This document shows positions 35,788 through 43,420 of a stretch of DNA of 64,000 nucleotides, piece after piece (the first letter of the stretch is position 1; each line of letters opens with the position of its first letter). The position numbers and the translations under genes are program-made. The notes beneath the pieces were generated by a model. It searched no databases, was not told where the DNA came from, and saw only the letters and a list, made by a program, of their open reading frames with translations. The DNA comes from Spirochaetota bacterium (GTDB taxonomy: Bacteria; Spirochaetota; UBA4802; JAFGJZ01), in contig JAFGRW010000115.1 of NCBI GenBank assembly GCA_016934935.1, positions 104,482 to 168,481 of the forward strand, written 5' to 3'.

Positions 35788-36627
35788 ATGAATCGTAAAG
35801 AAGCATTTTCTATTGATAAGAGATCAAAAACCGGGAGTGAGTGGGAGACTTTTAACTTTGAACAGTTGGCTTCAAAAATCCCATTTGATGAAAAGCCGTA
35901 CAAGGTAAATGTTTTAAGTTACTTGAAATCTTTATATATAATAATTGTTCATAATTCAGGAAAAATAACCGGCACAATACTGTTTGTCAAAGTTCTCCTG
36001 ATCGACCTGGTTTTCAATAAACCTAAATGGGACCGATCAAAATTTGATATTTCGAGCAAAGCGCAGGAGGTTTTTTATAAAAAAAAATTTAATGAAAACA
36101 TTCCTGTTATTGCATTTTACTATGCATTATCCAAAAAAACCGGAAAGGATAAGGCTGATAGAATAATTGCGGAAACCATGGTTCCAGTAGTATTGGAAAT
36201 GATGAAATCAAAATATCATCCCGTTGCCAATATTGAATCAGTAGAAGTTTGGCTGAAACAGGCGCGCAATTATTTAGGCAGTGAAATAGAAATAGATAAA
36301 GGTTTTGAAGGTGAAATATATTTAGCTAAGGATAAAAGCGAGCTGCGGTTTCATGTTACAAGATGCGCACCAATGCAAATATTGCGGGAATATGGACTGA
36401 TTTATACTGCAACAGTCTTATGCATGTGTGATCATATAACGTATCATACAATTTTTCCAAACATGATTTTCAAAAGAACTCACACATTGGCAATGGGCGA
36501 TGAGTTTTGTGATCATGAATTCAGAGTAAGAAAAAATAACGAGCCGATTATGGATGAAGACAATTACTCGGATTGCGCAAGAGACCCGGAAATCAGACAA
36601 TTTGTAAAAGAGTGGGAGGACAGATAA
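35788..36627 (+). CDS. L-2-amino-thiazoline-4-carboxylate hydrolase-like protein
   Basis: The 279-residue protein has the ATC-hydrolase fold signature in its second half: RFHVTRCAPMQILREYGLIY, then ATVLCMCDHITYHTIFPNMI, then FKRTHTLAMGDEFCDHEFRV. Known members open the thiazoline ring of L-2-amino-thiazoline-4-carboxylate on the way to cysteine. The Cys-x-x-D and G-x-x-x-C-D motifs, thought to be in the active site, are present. The N-terminal 60 residues hold a hydrophobic stretch (SLYIIIVHNSG, ILFVKVLLIDLVF) that may tether it to the membrane. Many family members occur far from cysteine pathways, so the true substrate is open. Its stop abuts the next start. Confidence 0.82.
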   Translation: MNRKEAFSIDKRSKTGSEWETFNFEQLASKIPFDEKPYKVNVLSYLKSLYIIIVHNSGKITGTILFVKVLLIDLVFNKPKWDRSKFDISSKAQEVFYKKKFNENIPVIAFYYALSKKTGKDKADRIIAETMVPVVLEMMKSKYHPVANIESVEVWLKQARNYLGSEIEIDKGFEGEIYLAKDKSELRFHVTRCAPMQILREYGLIYTATVLCMCDHITYHTIFPNMIFKRTHTLAMGDEFCDHEFRVRKNNEPIMDEDNYSDCARDPEIRQFVKEWEDR

Positions 36628-37704
36628 TTGAAAAAAATGACTAAAATAATTGTTATCGGAGCATCGGGCGTTCTTGGAGGACTAATTTGCACCGAAATAC
36701 TGAATTTGTTTAAGAAAAATGTTAAACTATTTATTGGCGATTATAAATCGAATCGTGGTAAAATTACGGCTGATTACTTTAACGCAGAGTTTTGTGAAAC
36801 AAATATAGACGATCTAAATGAGTTGTCCTTATCTTTATCCGGTAAAGACTTAGTTATTATTACTATCAATCAAAAAGAACCAGTTATACAAAAATTATGT
36901 CTGGAAAAATCAATACCATGCATTGATATAACAGCTTTTTATTCATTCGCAAAAAAAGTACAGACTTTATATAACACCGATACTAATGACAATAAATCGA
37001 CTTCTATTATAATGGCTGGTTTTTGGCCGGGGTTATCGGGATTGCTTTTAACAGAAGCATTAAAAGAATTTGATGAAGTATATGAATCAAATATATCATT
37101 GATTCAAAATACCAATGCAAAAGCTGGAGCATCTGGTATAGTCGATATGTTGAAGATTATTTCAGAGCCAGTTAATACTATGTATAACGATACAAATATT
37201 ACACTTTCCGGGTTCAGCTTAAAACGTAAAATCAAATTGCCATTCGCTAACAAAGAATATACGACTCGCCTTATTTCACACTCTGAGAAGCAGATGTTAT
37301 CTGAGAAACTACCAGTAAGAAATATTAATTATTGGACAACATGGAATAATTGTTTTTTTAATCTGTTAATTTCGATTATGAATAAAACAAAATTACTAAA
37401 TATTATTGTAAACAAAATAGACAAAAACACTATTAACAAAATCCCCAGGCATGATGCAAAAAAATCTGAAGAGACCATATTAGTTGTTGATGTGAAGGGA
37501 AAAAAAGAAAATAATATAATAGTCAAAAAGTTATGTATTAAGACTTTTTCAGATTATGGTACTACTGCAAAAATTGTGGCTGCTTTAGCCCGGGAGTCAT
37601 TAACCAACAGAACTGCAGGTGTTTGTTTGCCATTAGAAATAACAACGTTAAATAAGGTTTTAAAAATCATTAATGATGAGCGGATTGAATATTATGATTC
37701 ATAG
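36628..37704 (+). CDS. saccharopine dehydrogenase-like NAD(P)-binding protein
   Basis: The start is probably the TTG at 36628, set 9 nt after GGGAGG and directly after the previous stop; the ATG at 36637 is too far from the site. The 358-residue product opens with a Rossmann fold (IIVIGASGVLGGLICTEIL), typical of saccharopine dehydrogenase-like proteins with the NADP motif GxSGxxG. LVIITINQKEPVIQKLCLEK and SIPCIDITAFYSFAKKV follow in the family order. A C-terminal substrate domain follows. Substrate is unknown. It is the last gene of the TetR operon and the second soluble enzyme in it, so it may act on the ATC-hydrolase product. Confidence 0.82.
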   Translation: MKKMTKIIVIGASGVLGGLICTEILNLFKKNVKLFIGDYKSNRGKITADYFNAEFCETNIDDLNELSLSLSGKDLVIITINQKEPVIQKLCLEKSIPCIDITAFYSFAKKVQTLYNTDTNDNKSTSIIMAGFWPGLSGLLLTEALKEFDEVYESNISLIQNTNAKAGASGIVDMLKIISEPVNTMYNDTNITLSGFSLKRKIKLPFANKEYTTRLISHSEKQMLSEKLPVRNINYWTTWNNCFFNLLISIMNKTKLLNIIVNKIDKNTINKIPRHDAKKSEETILVVDVKGKKENNIIVKKLCIKTFSDYGTTAKIVAALARESLTNRTAGVCLPLEITTLNKVLKIINDERIEYYDS

Positions 37705-37860
37705 CAGCATCATCCCCTTATTTATCAGTTAATTGAAGTTTCGAATAGCACTATTCCAAAACAGATTATCATCACAAGTTCCCTCGTTAAACAAAAAAAC
37801 CACCGCCCCTGACCAGGTAAGAACCTGTCAAAAACCGTGATTGTATTGTTAAGTAATCTG

Positions 37861-38212
37861 TGGAGACGGCGGGGATCGAACCCGCGTCCTGCAATTCACA
37901 ACAGCAACGTCTACATGCTTATTCTATCCATTAAATTTAAGAGACAGGCCGGAGGACAGAAGACCCTACCTGAAACCGATCACTCTATAAATTCGCCCGG
38001 CTCACGAGTGAAGATGAGACAGACTATCCTTCATTAATGACGTCCGATAAGCCGCCGAAGGAAGGCAACCAATAAGACGTAGCTACACTATTAGGCAGCT
38101 AGTGCTAGATTTTCATCTGCAATTACATTTAGGCCTGACATTTTTACGATGTGCCAGCGCAATCGGCATGCAATTACTGCTGCAACAGAGCAGTCGAAAC
38201 CAAGGCGTCCCC
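37861..38212 (-). ncRNA. ssrA: tmRNA (trans-translation RNA)
   Basis: On the minus strand the RNA begins GGGGACGCCTTGGTTTCGAC (38212) and ends CGTCTCCA (37861) after a T-arm (GGACGCGGGTTCGATCCCCG). The 7-bp acceptor stem GGGGACG/CGTCTCC pairs fully with one G-U. The CCA tail is not encoded (ACA follows). The tag frame runs from GCA at 38120 to TAA ending at 38091 and encodes ADENLALAA. tmRNA with SmpB rescues stalled ribosomes and marks the products for degradation. The resume codon is inferred from the TAATT-GCA context. Confidence 0.97.
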
Positions 38213-38231
38213 TTTTCAAAGATCCGCAGTA

Positions 38232-38259
38232 AACATAAGAAAAAACGTCAATTCGTCAA
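38232..38259 (-). promoter_or_regulatory. candidate ssrA promoter
   Basis: On the minus strand TTGACG (38259-38254), a 16-nt spacer and TATGTT (38237-38232) form a sigma-70-like promoter. Its start site would lie a dozen or so nucleotides before the mature tmRNA 5' end at 38212, leaving a leader for RNase P to remove. Confidence 0.55.
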
Positions 38260-38434
38260 GCATAAAAACCTGGAGCTGACAACTCTTATCTCTAAAAGAT
38301 AAAGCTGACTTATCTGAAAAAATCAAGGATAAACCGGTAATTCTTTACTTCGAATAGCCGGCAATTCACAAACACGGAAAATTATAATAATGTGAATCGG
38401 TAAATCTCTTAACCGAAACTCCTCCGGCTTTTCA

Positions 38435-39295
38435 TTAAACAAACAGATCAGAAACCTTGACCTCCGGATTGCAGTAACGTATTCTTTCAGAATGTGAATT
38501 TTTGTACAAAATTGCCTTCTGCGGGCAAAGATTAATACAGGCCAGACACACCTCGCATTCGGTTCCCCAGACCGGTTTTTTATCGGGCAATACTGTTGTG
38601 TTGCAGTCAAGCTTCTGCGCTTTACCGGCTGCTTTCGAAGACGAATTCAGTTTGTCAGGATTATCCAGCAGCCTGACATTATTCGAAGGACAAACCTTCA
38701 CACATATTCCACAGCTGTTGCAACTGTCGGTCACATTAAACTGCTGTGAAACTTTTTTACCGTAATATTTCGCAAACATCGGGTGAACCAGCCCGCTTGC
38801 CAAAAGGGCCAATGGAGAACATGATTTTTTAACCGGCACATTTCTGTTTTCAACCGCATCCCCAATCATTTCTTTCAACTGATCTTCCCGCTTTTGCATC
38901 ATTCTTTCTGCCAAAGCCGGTGACGCGGTATTTGAAGCAATTATATAGTTGTTGCCCATCTTTACAGAAAAGGCCGCGTTAACAGTGCCTCCTGCTTTTC
39001 TGATAACAGAAGCACAGCTTTGCAGAGCATTGCGTTCACTTCCGGCATAAGTCGCAAAAATATACAGATATTCGACACCGGTATAGCCGGCTGTTTTCAG
39101 AAACTTTTCCAGCATGGCCGGAGCCCCCCAGGCATACACCGGAAAAACAATTCCTACCTTGCCTTTTAAAAGAACCGGTTTTAAAAGAGATTTTTTTGTA
39201 ACACGCGAAACCTTTGTGCCTTTATCCGCGGCGGCAATTCTGTTGGCAATACAGAGAGAATTTCCGGTGCCTGTAAAATAGTATATGTTTTTCAT
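38435..39295 (-). CDS. EFR1-type flavodoxin-ferredoxin fusion
   Basis: Starting at 39295 (GAGGAG upstream), the 286-residue protein has an N-terminal flavodoxin-like domain (IYYFTGTGNSLCIANRIAAA, the FMN phosphate loop). A C-terminal pair of 4Fe-4S motifs follows: CNSCGICVKVCPSNNVRLL and CEVCLACINLCPQKAIL, each CxxCxxCxxxCP. This is the EFR1 ferredoxin family, cytosolic electron carriers of anaerobes whose partners are mostly undefined. The second motif has the four cysteines needed. A hydrophobic helix is absent. It is monocistronic on the minus strand. Confidence 0.92.
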   Translation of the reverse strand: MKNIYYFTGTGNSLCIANRIAAADKGTKVSRVTKKSLLKPVLLKGKVGIVFPVYAWGAPAMLEKFLKTAGYTGVEYLYIFATYAGSERNALQSCASVIRKAGGTVNAAFSVKMGNNYIIASNTASPALAERMMQKREDQLKEMIGDAVENRNVPVKKSCSPLALLASGLVHPMFAKYYGKKVSQQFNVTDSCNSCGICVKVCPSNNVRLLDNPDKLNSSSKAAGKAQKLDCNTTVLPDKKPVWGTECEVCLACINLCPQKAILYKNSHSERIRYCNPEVKVSDLFV

Positions 39296-39401
39296 AGGGT
39301 CTCCTCTTAAAAATATATCTTCACAAAAATGGATGACAGTAGTATACAACCGTCCTGTAAAATGCGCAAAAGCTGACTTCTACCCGCAAATCTTAATCTA
39401 T

Positions 39402-39430
39402 GCGCCCCCAACCCCCAAGGGGGGCTTTTT
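39402..39430. repeat. left C-rich inverted repeat of DUF559 unit
   Basis: GCGCCCCCAACCCCCAAGGG followed by GGGCTTTTT. It is an imperfect inverted copy of the repeat at 39847-39877 and ends 2 nt before the DUF559 stop codon. Internally CCCCC and GGGGG can form a hairpin. Confidence 0.75.
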
Positions 39431-39432
39431 AT

Positions 39433-39837
39433 TCATTTTGTTGATAATACAGTTAGTATTTTATTAATTACCGAACTATTTTTACTCATCACTTCCTCAA
39501 CTGAAAAACGAAGAGTTGTAATTCCAATATCTTCTAAAAATTTATCCCGATAACTGTCGTAATCAACCCGTTCTTTATGAATATTTCCATCAATTTCGAT
39601 TGCTAAATATGCTTTGTGACAATAAAAATCTAATATGTATCGGTAAATCGGATGCTGGCAACGGAACTTGTAATCTTTAAGCTGTTTGTTCCTCAATTGT
39701 GACCATATTGTTTGTTCAGAAACAGTCAGGTTTTGTCTGTTTTGTCTGGCTAATTCAATAACATATTTGGGTGTATTTACTTTTATTCCATTATATAACA
39801 TAACGGCATTTTCTATAAAATCTTTTTTCCTTTGCAA
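39433..39837 (-). CDS. DUF559 endonuclease-domain protein
   Basis: The 134-residue protein matches DUF559, related to very-short-patch-repair (Vsr) and PD-(D/E)XK endonucleases. Segments are LTVSEQTIWSQLRNKQLKDY, KFRCQHPIYRYILDFYCHKA, and LAIEIDGNIHKERVDYDSYR, with RDKFLEDIGITTLRFSVEEV. The residues expected for metal binding are Asp in YILDFYC and Glu in LAIEIDG. The role is unknown; nuclease activity is inferred from the family. The gene is bracketed by a pair of inverted C-rich repeats, 2 nt from its stop and 9 nt from its start, which makes it look like cargo or the driver of a small mobile unit. Confidence 0.9.
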   Translation of the reverse strand: MQRKKDFIENAVMLYNGIKVNTPKYVIELARQNRQNLTVSEQTIWSQLRNKQLKDYKFRCQHPIYRYILDFYCHKAYLAIEIDGNIHKERVDYDSYRDKFLEDIGITTLRFSVEEVMSKNSSVINKILTVLSTK

Positions 39838-39846
39838 TAACTATTT

Positions 39847-39877
39847 AAAGTCCCCCTTTGGGGGATTTAGGGGGCTC
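39847..39877. repeat. right C-rich inverted repeat of DUF559 unit
   Basis: AAAGTCCCCCTTTGGGGGAT then TTAGGGGGCTC. Its reverse complement matches the left repeat (39402-39430) at the G-x-GCCCCC, CCCCCAA-GGGGG and CTTT blocks. The core CCCCCTTTGGGGG is self-complementary. Confidence 0.75.
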
Positions 39878-39961
39878 AAGATCCAACATAAGTAAAATAA
39901 TAAATCTAAGCAGAATTTAGTCAATAAAAGAGAGAGGCTACGATATATCACAACTTGAAAA

Positions 39962-39983
39962 GGTGCCTCAAAAATGAGGCACC
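39962..39983 (-). terminator. perfect 9-bp hairpin
   Basis: GGTGCCTCA (39962-39970) pairs with TGAGGCACC (39975-39983) over an AAAA loop. On the minus strand it is followed by TTTTC, so it could end transcripts from the lipoprotein gene at 40372-41307 or be a stray element. No plus-strand gene precedes it closely. Confidence 0.5.
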
Positions 39984-40051
39984 GGAATCGAAAGATTTCT
40001 GCCTAACCAGTAAAGCCGTTCTTAAAAAGATAATTTTCGAAGATCTATTGA

Positions 40052-40306
40052 CTTTTTACAGATGAAGCGTGGAAAGATTATCTTTACTGGTCAGAATACG
40101 ACAAAAAGATACAAAAAAAAATCAATGACCTGATCAAAGAAATAGACTGTACACCTTTTGAAGGCAAAGGAAAACCTGAACCATTAAAATATACATTAAA
40201 AGGCTTTTTGTCCCGAAGAATTAATCACGAACACCGAATTGTCTATATGATAAAAAATGATCAGATCTATTTTATCTCATTCAGGTATCATTATCGCGCT
40301 GAATAA
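40052..40306 (+). pseudogene. yoeB: orphan yoeB toxin gene lacking a start codon
   Basis: This unlisted frame reads LFTDEAWKDYLYWSEYDKKI, then TPFEGKGKPEPLKYTLKGFL, then SRRINHEHRIVYMI and FRYHYRAE before TAA. That is YoeB/Txe almost throughout: the Glu, Arg and His/Tyr of the RelE-fold RNase are present. A TGA at 40049-40051 sits just before the first codon and no ATG, GTG or TTG is in frame. One extra T in the run at 40053-40057 would explain this, because TTG 40048 then reads into the gene. No YefM antitoxin gene was found. Without a start it should be silent. Confidence 0.8.
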
Positions 40307-40371
40307 TCGCCTATATGCGAAAACAACTATTCAGCATTTTAACAAATCTGACAACAACTACAAGAGCCGAA

Positions 40372-41307
40372 TCATGGCAGCAGATAATCCAGACCACTCT
40401 CTATAAGATCAGTCAATCCGTCTGGTGCGTTCTCATCCGCCCATTTGAAGGCTTCGTAAATATCACTCGCAATATCGAACAGAGTCGCGTAGTCATCTCG
40501 CATTTTGAGTTCAAATTCACCAACCTTGTAAAAGAGCCCGTCCAGTGCCTTCTGGGTAACATGTGTACCTATTGTATCAGCCGGAACATCAACCTCGTCA
40601 TAAAGAAAACCGGCACCCGCATTATATGTAGATACAGCTGTTTTATAATACCCCCAAAGCTCATTAAGGCTGAACGAAACACCTGCACGGTTGCGGTAGG
40701 CAGCTCTGCCAAGTTTCTGGTCAAACAGCGGGTCTATGATATCCGAAAAAGCCGTTAGCAGAGGATCATGAGTCATCTCTTTAAGATAGATCGTTGCGGC
40801 ATAGGGAGTCTCTGTCACCGGTTCTTCACCCTCCGCCCGTGATGTCGCGGGTACTGTTCCCCGTAAAATATCAAAGGTGCCGTCTATCGAAAGAGACGAT
40901 ATAACATCTGCGAATGCCTGATAGGTTTCGGTATCGGCCACGGCCTCTTCGGCAGCAGTATTCATGGACTTTATTACCGCGTCTTCAAACGAATCTATAT
41001 CGTCAATATCAGTTCCCAGGAAGGCAATCTCAATAGCAGCATTTAAAGCGGTTTTGGCAGCAGTACTGGACTTTATATAATCAAGAGTCTCCTGTGCGGA
41101 CTCTGGCAAAAGTATTTTGCAAACCTTGTCCAGAAGGAAACCGCTTGCCTTACCCAGGGTTCCCGTAGCCTGCTCGGCACACCAGCGAAGAGCGCCTCTT
41201 ATTCCCTCTGCCAAATCCGCGGGAGTGCTTGACGAGCTGCCCGAGGAATCACATCCTGATCCCGATATTAACAGCACCAAAAACAGGGTTAAAACTCTCT
41301 TTTTCAT
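40372..41307 (-). CDS. lipoprotein of unknown function
   Basis: ATG 41307, with GGAGAAG 5 nt upstream, gives 311 residues and a lipoprotein signal (VLTLFLVLLISGSGC). The mature protein is mostly helical and acidic, with low-complexity SSGSSSST after the Cys. Segments such as DTETYQAFADVISSLSIDGT, then YAATIYLKEMTHDPLLTAFS do not match a family I know. Its 3' end is near 40372 with no clear terminator; the yoeB remnant lies 66 nt beyond on the other strand. Confidence 0.72.
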   Translation of the reverse strand: MKKRVLTLFLVLLISGSGCDSSGSSSSTPADLAEGIRGALRWCAEQATGTLGKASGFLLDKVCKILLPESAQETLDYIKSSTAAKTALNAAIEIAFLGTDIDDIDSFEDAVIKSMNTAAEEAVADTETYQAFADVISSLSIDGTFDILRGTVPATSRAEGEEPVTETPYAATIYLKEMTHDPLLTAFSDIIDPLFDQKLGRAAYRNRAGVSFSLNELWGYYKTAVSTYNAGAGFLYDEVDVPADTIGTHVTQKALDGLFYKVGEFELKMRDDYATLFDIASDIYEAFKWADENAPDGLTDLIESGLDYLLP

Positions 41308-41600
41308 AATCTTCTCCGATAGTAACAGATAAATTCTGATCATAATTGCTACTGTATTTTTTAATAGAAATACCCTAATAATATATAAAGATCATTTTTT
41401 TTCAACCAAATATCCATAAATAGAACAACTTTCCATTCGTATCAGTTCAGAACTGTTTATTCACACATGCACAGATACCCTGCAGGCAAAACAGAACATG
41501 AATTCAAGTTTTTTATAATTCTTAAAAGCCTGATCCGGAAATTGCCGAAATGCCGCAAGATAAAATTCTAATCAAATCCGCGATACCACACATTCAACCT

Positions 41601-41640
41601 AAGACTTAAGTACCAAACAGTGTTTTGGCACTTAAGTCTT
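41601..41640. promoter_or_regulatory. 40-bp palindrome upstream of GH30 gene
   Basis: AAGACTTAAGTACCAAACAG faces TGTTTTGGCACTTAAGTCTT. Eleven outer base pairs are perfect (AAGACTTAAGT), then CCAAA pairs with TTTGG after one mismatch. It ends 86 nt before the GH30 start. A copy of one arm (ACTTAAGTACtAA) lies upstream of the GH3 glucosidase gene at 7821-7841. Confidence 0.6.
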
Positions 41641-41726
41641 AAACAGCATGTTGTCTGTTACTTTACATAGCAGATAACCATGCAATAATAAAGCTCTCAG
41701 AATAAATTTCATTACAGGAGCACTCT

Positions 41727-43223
41727 ATGAATACAGTTTTCAAAACCAGAAAAGAAAAATCCGGCTATAATTTATTACTGATATCAGCCCTTTTTCTTGC
41801 GGTATTTTTCACAGTATCATGCACCTCCGGAAAAGCCGGTACAGTTAATCAGTTCAGTACCGATAAAGACGGCAAGGAACAGAAAAGCAAATTCAGCTAC
41901 CGTATAAAAGAAAACAGTTCTGCCGATCTTGTTATTGAAACCGGAATTCCTGCCCAGCAAATCGATGGTTTTGGTGGAGCATTTAATGAAGCGGGATGGG
42001 AAGCCCTTCAGCTTCTTGACCGGGAAAGCCTCGATAAAGTTATCAAACAGCTTTTTGATGACAAAGAGGGGGCCGCGTTTAATCTTTGCCGTGTGCCCAT
42101 AGGATCAAGCGACTACGCGCTGAAACGTTACACCCACAACGAAGCGCCGAACGATTACAAGATGAAAAATTTCTCAATAGAACGCGACCATAAATACCTG
42201 TTGCCCTATATCAAGGCAGCCTTAAAATATCAACCAAATCTTGCTGTATGGGGATCAGCCTGGACTCCTCCGACATGGATGAAAGACAACAAAAATTTTA
42301 ACAGCGGAACAATGATTGATGACCCCAAAATCTACGAGGCCTATGCTCTCTATCTTGCAAAATTTATCGAAGCATACCGTGCCGAAGGCATTAACCTGAC
42401 TGAAGTTGCAGTACAGAACGAACCGGAAGTCTTAACACCCTATCCAACCTGCGGCTGGAACGGAATGCAGTTTTACACCTTTATAAAAAATCACCTGGGG
42501 CCTCTTTTTAAACGTAAGGAAATAAACAGCGGAATAATGCTTGGAACATTTAACAACGCCAATGCTCTTCGAAACTATATACGTCCCATTCTCAGCGATC
42601 CGGAATGCAACGCATATATCAGCTCGGTAGGATTTCAATGGGACGGTGTGGATATTCTTTATGACACACGGCAGGAATTTCCGGACAAACGTTACGTACA
42701 AACCGAAACTGAGTGCGGAAACTGGCATTGGCCCGGAAAATGGAACAAAGAGATTCCCGATTTTGTTTACGACAGGCAAAAAGCTCAAAACGACTATAGC
42801 TATGCCGTTTACACCTTTAACCGCGTACTCGATTATTTTCGCGAAGGTGCAAACTCGTATATGCTCTGGAACATGGTGCTAGACGAGAAAGGTCTAAACA
42901 ACAACGAAGAGATGCCGTGGCCGCAAAATGCAGCCATTGTTGTAGATACCCGGACAAAAAAAGCCGTGCTTACCCCCATGTATCATGCGTTCCGTCATTT
43001 CAGCCGTTATGTCAAAAAAGGCGCTCACTATCTGCCATCAAAATCCAGAGAGAATTTCGCCGCAGCCTTTCTTAACCCTGACGGATCAATCGTTGTCGTC
43101 ATGAAAAACCAGCAGAGCAGCGAAAAAGAGGTGAGCGTGCAGTTTGGAGACAAATTCTTCTCCGCGACACTTCCTGCTGACTCATTTACAACCTTTATAG
43201 CTGAACCGGCTTCAGACATATAA
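41727..43223 (+). CDS. GH30 glucosidase lipoprotein
   Basis: The 498-residue protein has a long N region, then a lipobox (ALFLAVFFTVSC). The catalytic barrel is glycoside hydrolase family 30: QIDGFGGAFNEAGWEALQLL, then AVQNEPEVLTPYPTCGWNGM with acid/base Glu232, and YVQTETECGNW with the nucleophile at Glu327. A C-terminal beta domain (HFSRYVKKGAHYLPSK) follows. GH30 enzymes with this order cleave beta-1,6-glucan or glucosylceramide-like bonds; the exact substrate is open. It would sit on the cell surface or in the periplasm. AGGAGCAC precedes the ATG. It is monocistronic with a strong terminator. Confidence 0.95.
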   Translation: MNTVFKTRKEKSGYNLLLISALFLAVFFTVSCTSGKAGTVNQFSTDKDGKEQKSKFSYRIKENSSADLVIETGIPAQQIDGFGGAFNEAGWEALQLLDRESLDKVIKQLFDDKEGAAFNLCRVPIGSSDYALKRYTHNEAPNDYKMKNFSIERDHKYLLPYIKAALKYQPNLAVWGSAWTPPTWMKDNKNFNSGTMIDDPKIYEAYALYLAKFIEAYRAEGINLTEVAVQNEPEVLTPYPTCGWNGMQFYTFIKNHLGPLFKRKEINSGIMLGTFNNANALRNYIRPILSDPECNAYISSVGFQWDGVDILYDTRQEFPDKRYVQTETECGNWHWPGKWNKEIPDFVYDRQKAQNDYSYAVYTFNRVLDYFREGANSYMLWNMVLDEKGLNNNEEMPWPQNAAIVVDTRTKKAVLTPMYHAFRHFSRYVKKGAHYLPSKSRENFAAAFLNPDGSIVVVMKNQQSSEKEVSVQFGDKFFSATLPADSFTTFIAEPASDI

Positions 43224-43235
43224 TGTCCTCCTGAC

Positions 43236-43282
43236 ACCGGTTACACTTCTACCCAAAAGGCAGAAGTATAACCGGCTGTTTT
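43236..43282 (+). terminator. long hairpin terminator after GH30 gene
   Basis: CCGGTTACACTTCTACC (43237-43253) pairs with GGCAGAAGTATAACCGG (43259-43275) over a 5-nt loop, with two G-T or A-C imperfections, then CTGTTTTA. It begins 14 nt after the GH30 stop. Confidence 0.85.
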
Positions 43283-43420
43283 ACTCTTTAAACAGCAATT
43301 ATTCACAATTAAGACTATTTATTATTGACCGCTGTATAATATTCTGTTAAAATCATTAGAATGGTAATTTTTAAATTACGGATATTTCTTTTATAACAGA
43401 ATTTTGCGGGAGAGCAGATT

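Noticed and set aside
37837..38302. Two short plus-strand frames across the ssrA region
   Set aside because: The first begins with the antisense of the tmRNA T-arm (RRRGSNPRPAIHNS), a classic false protein call at such loci.
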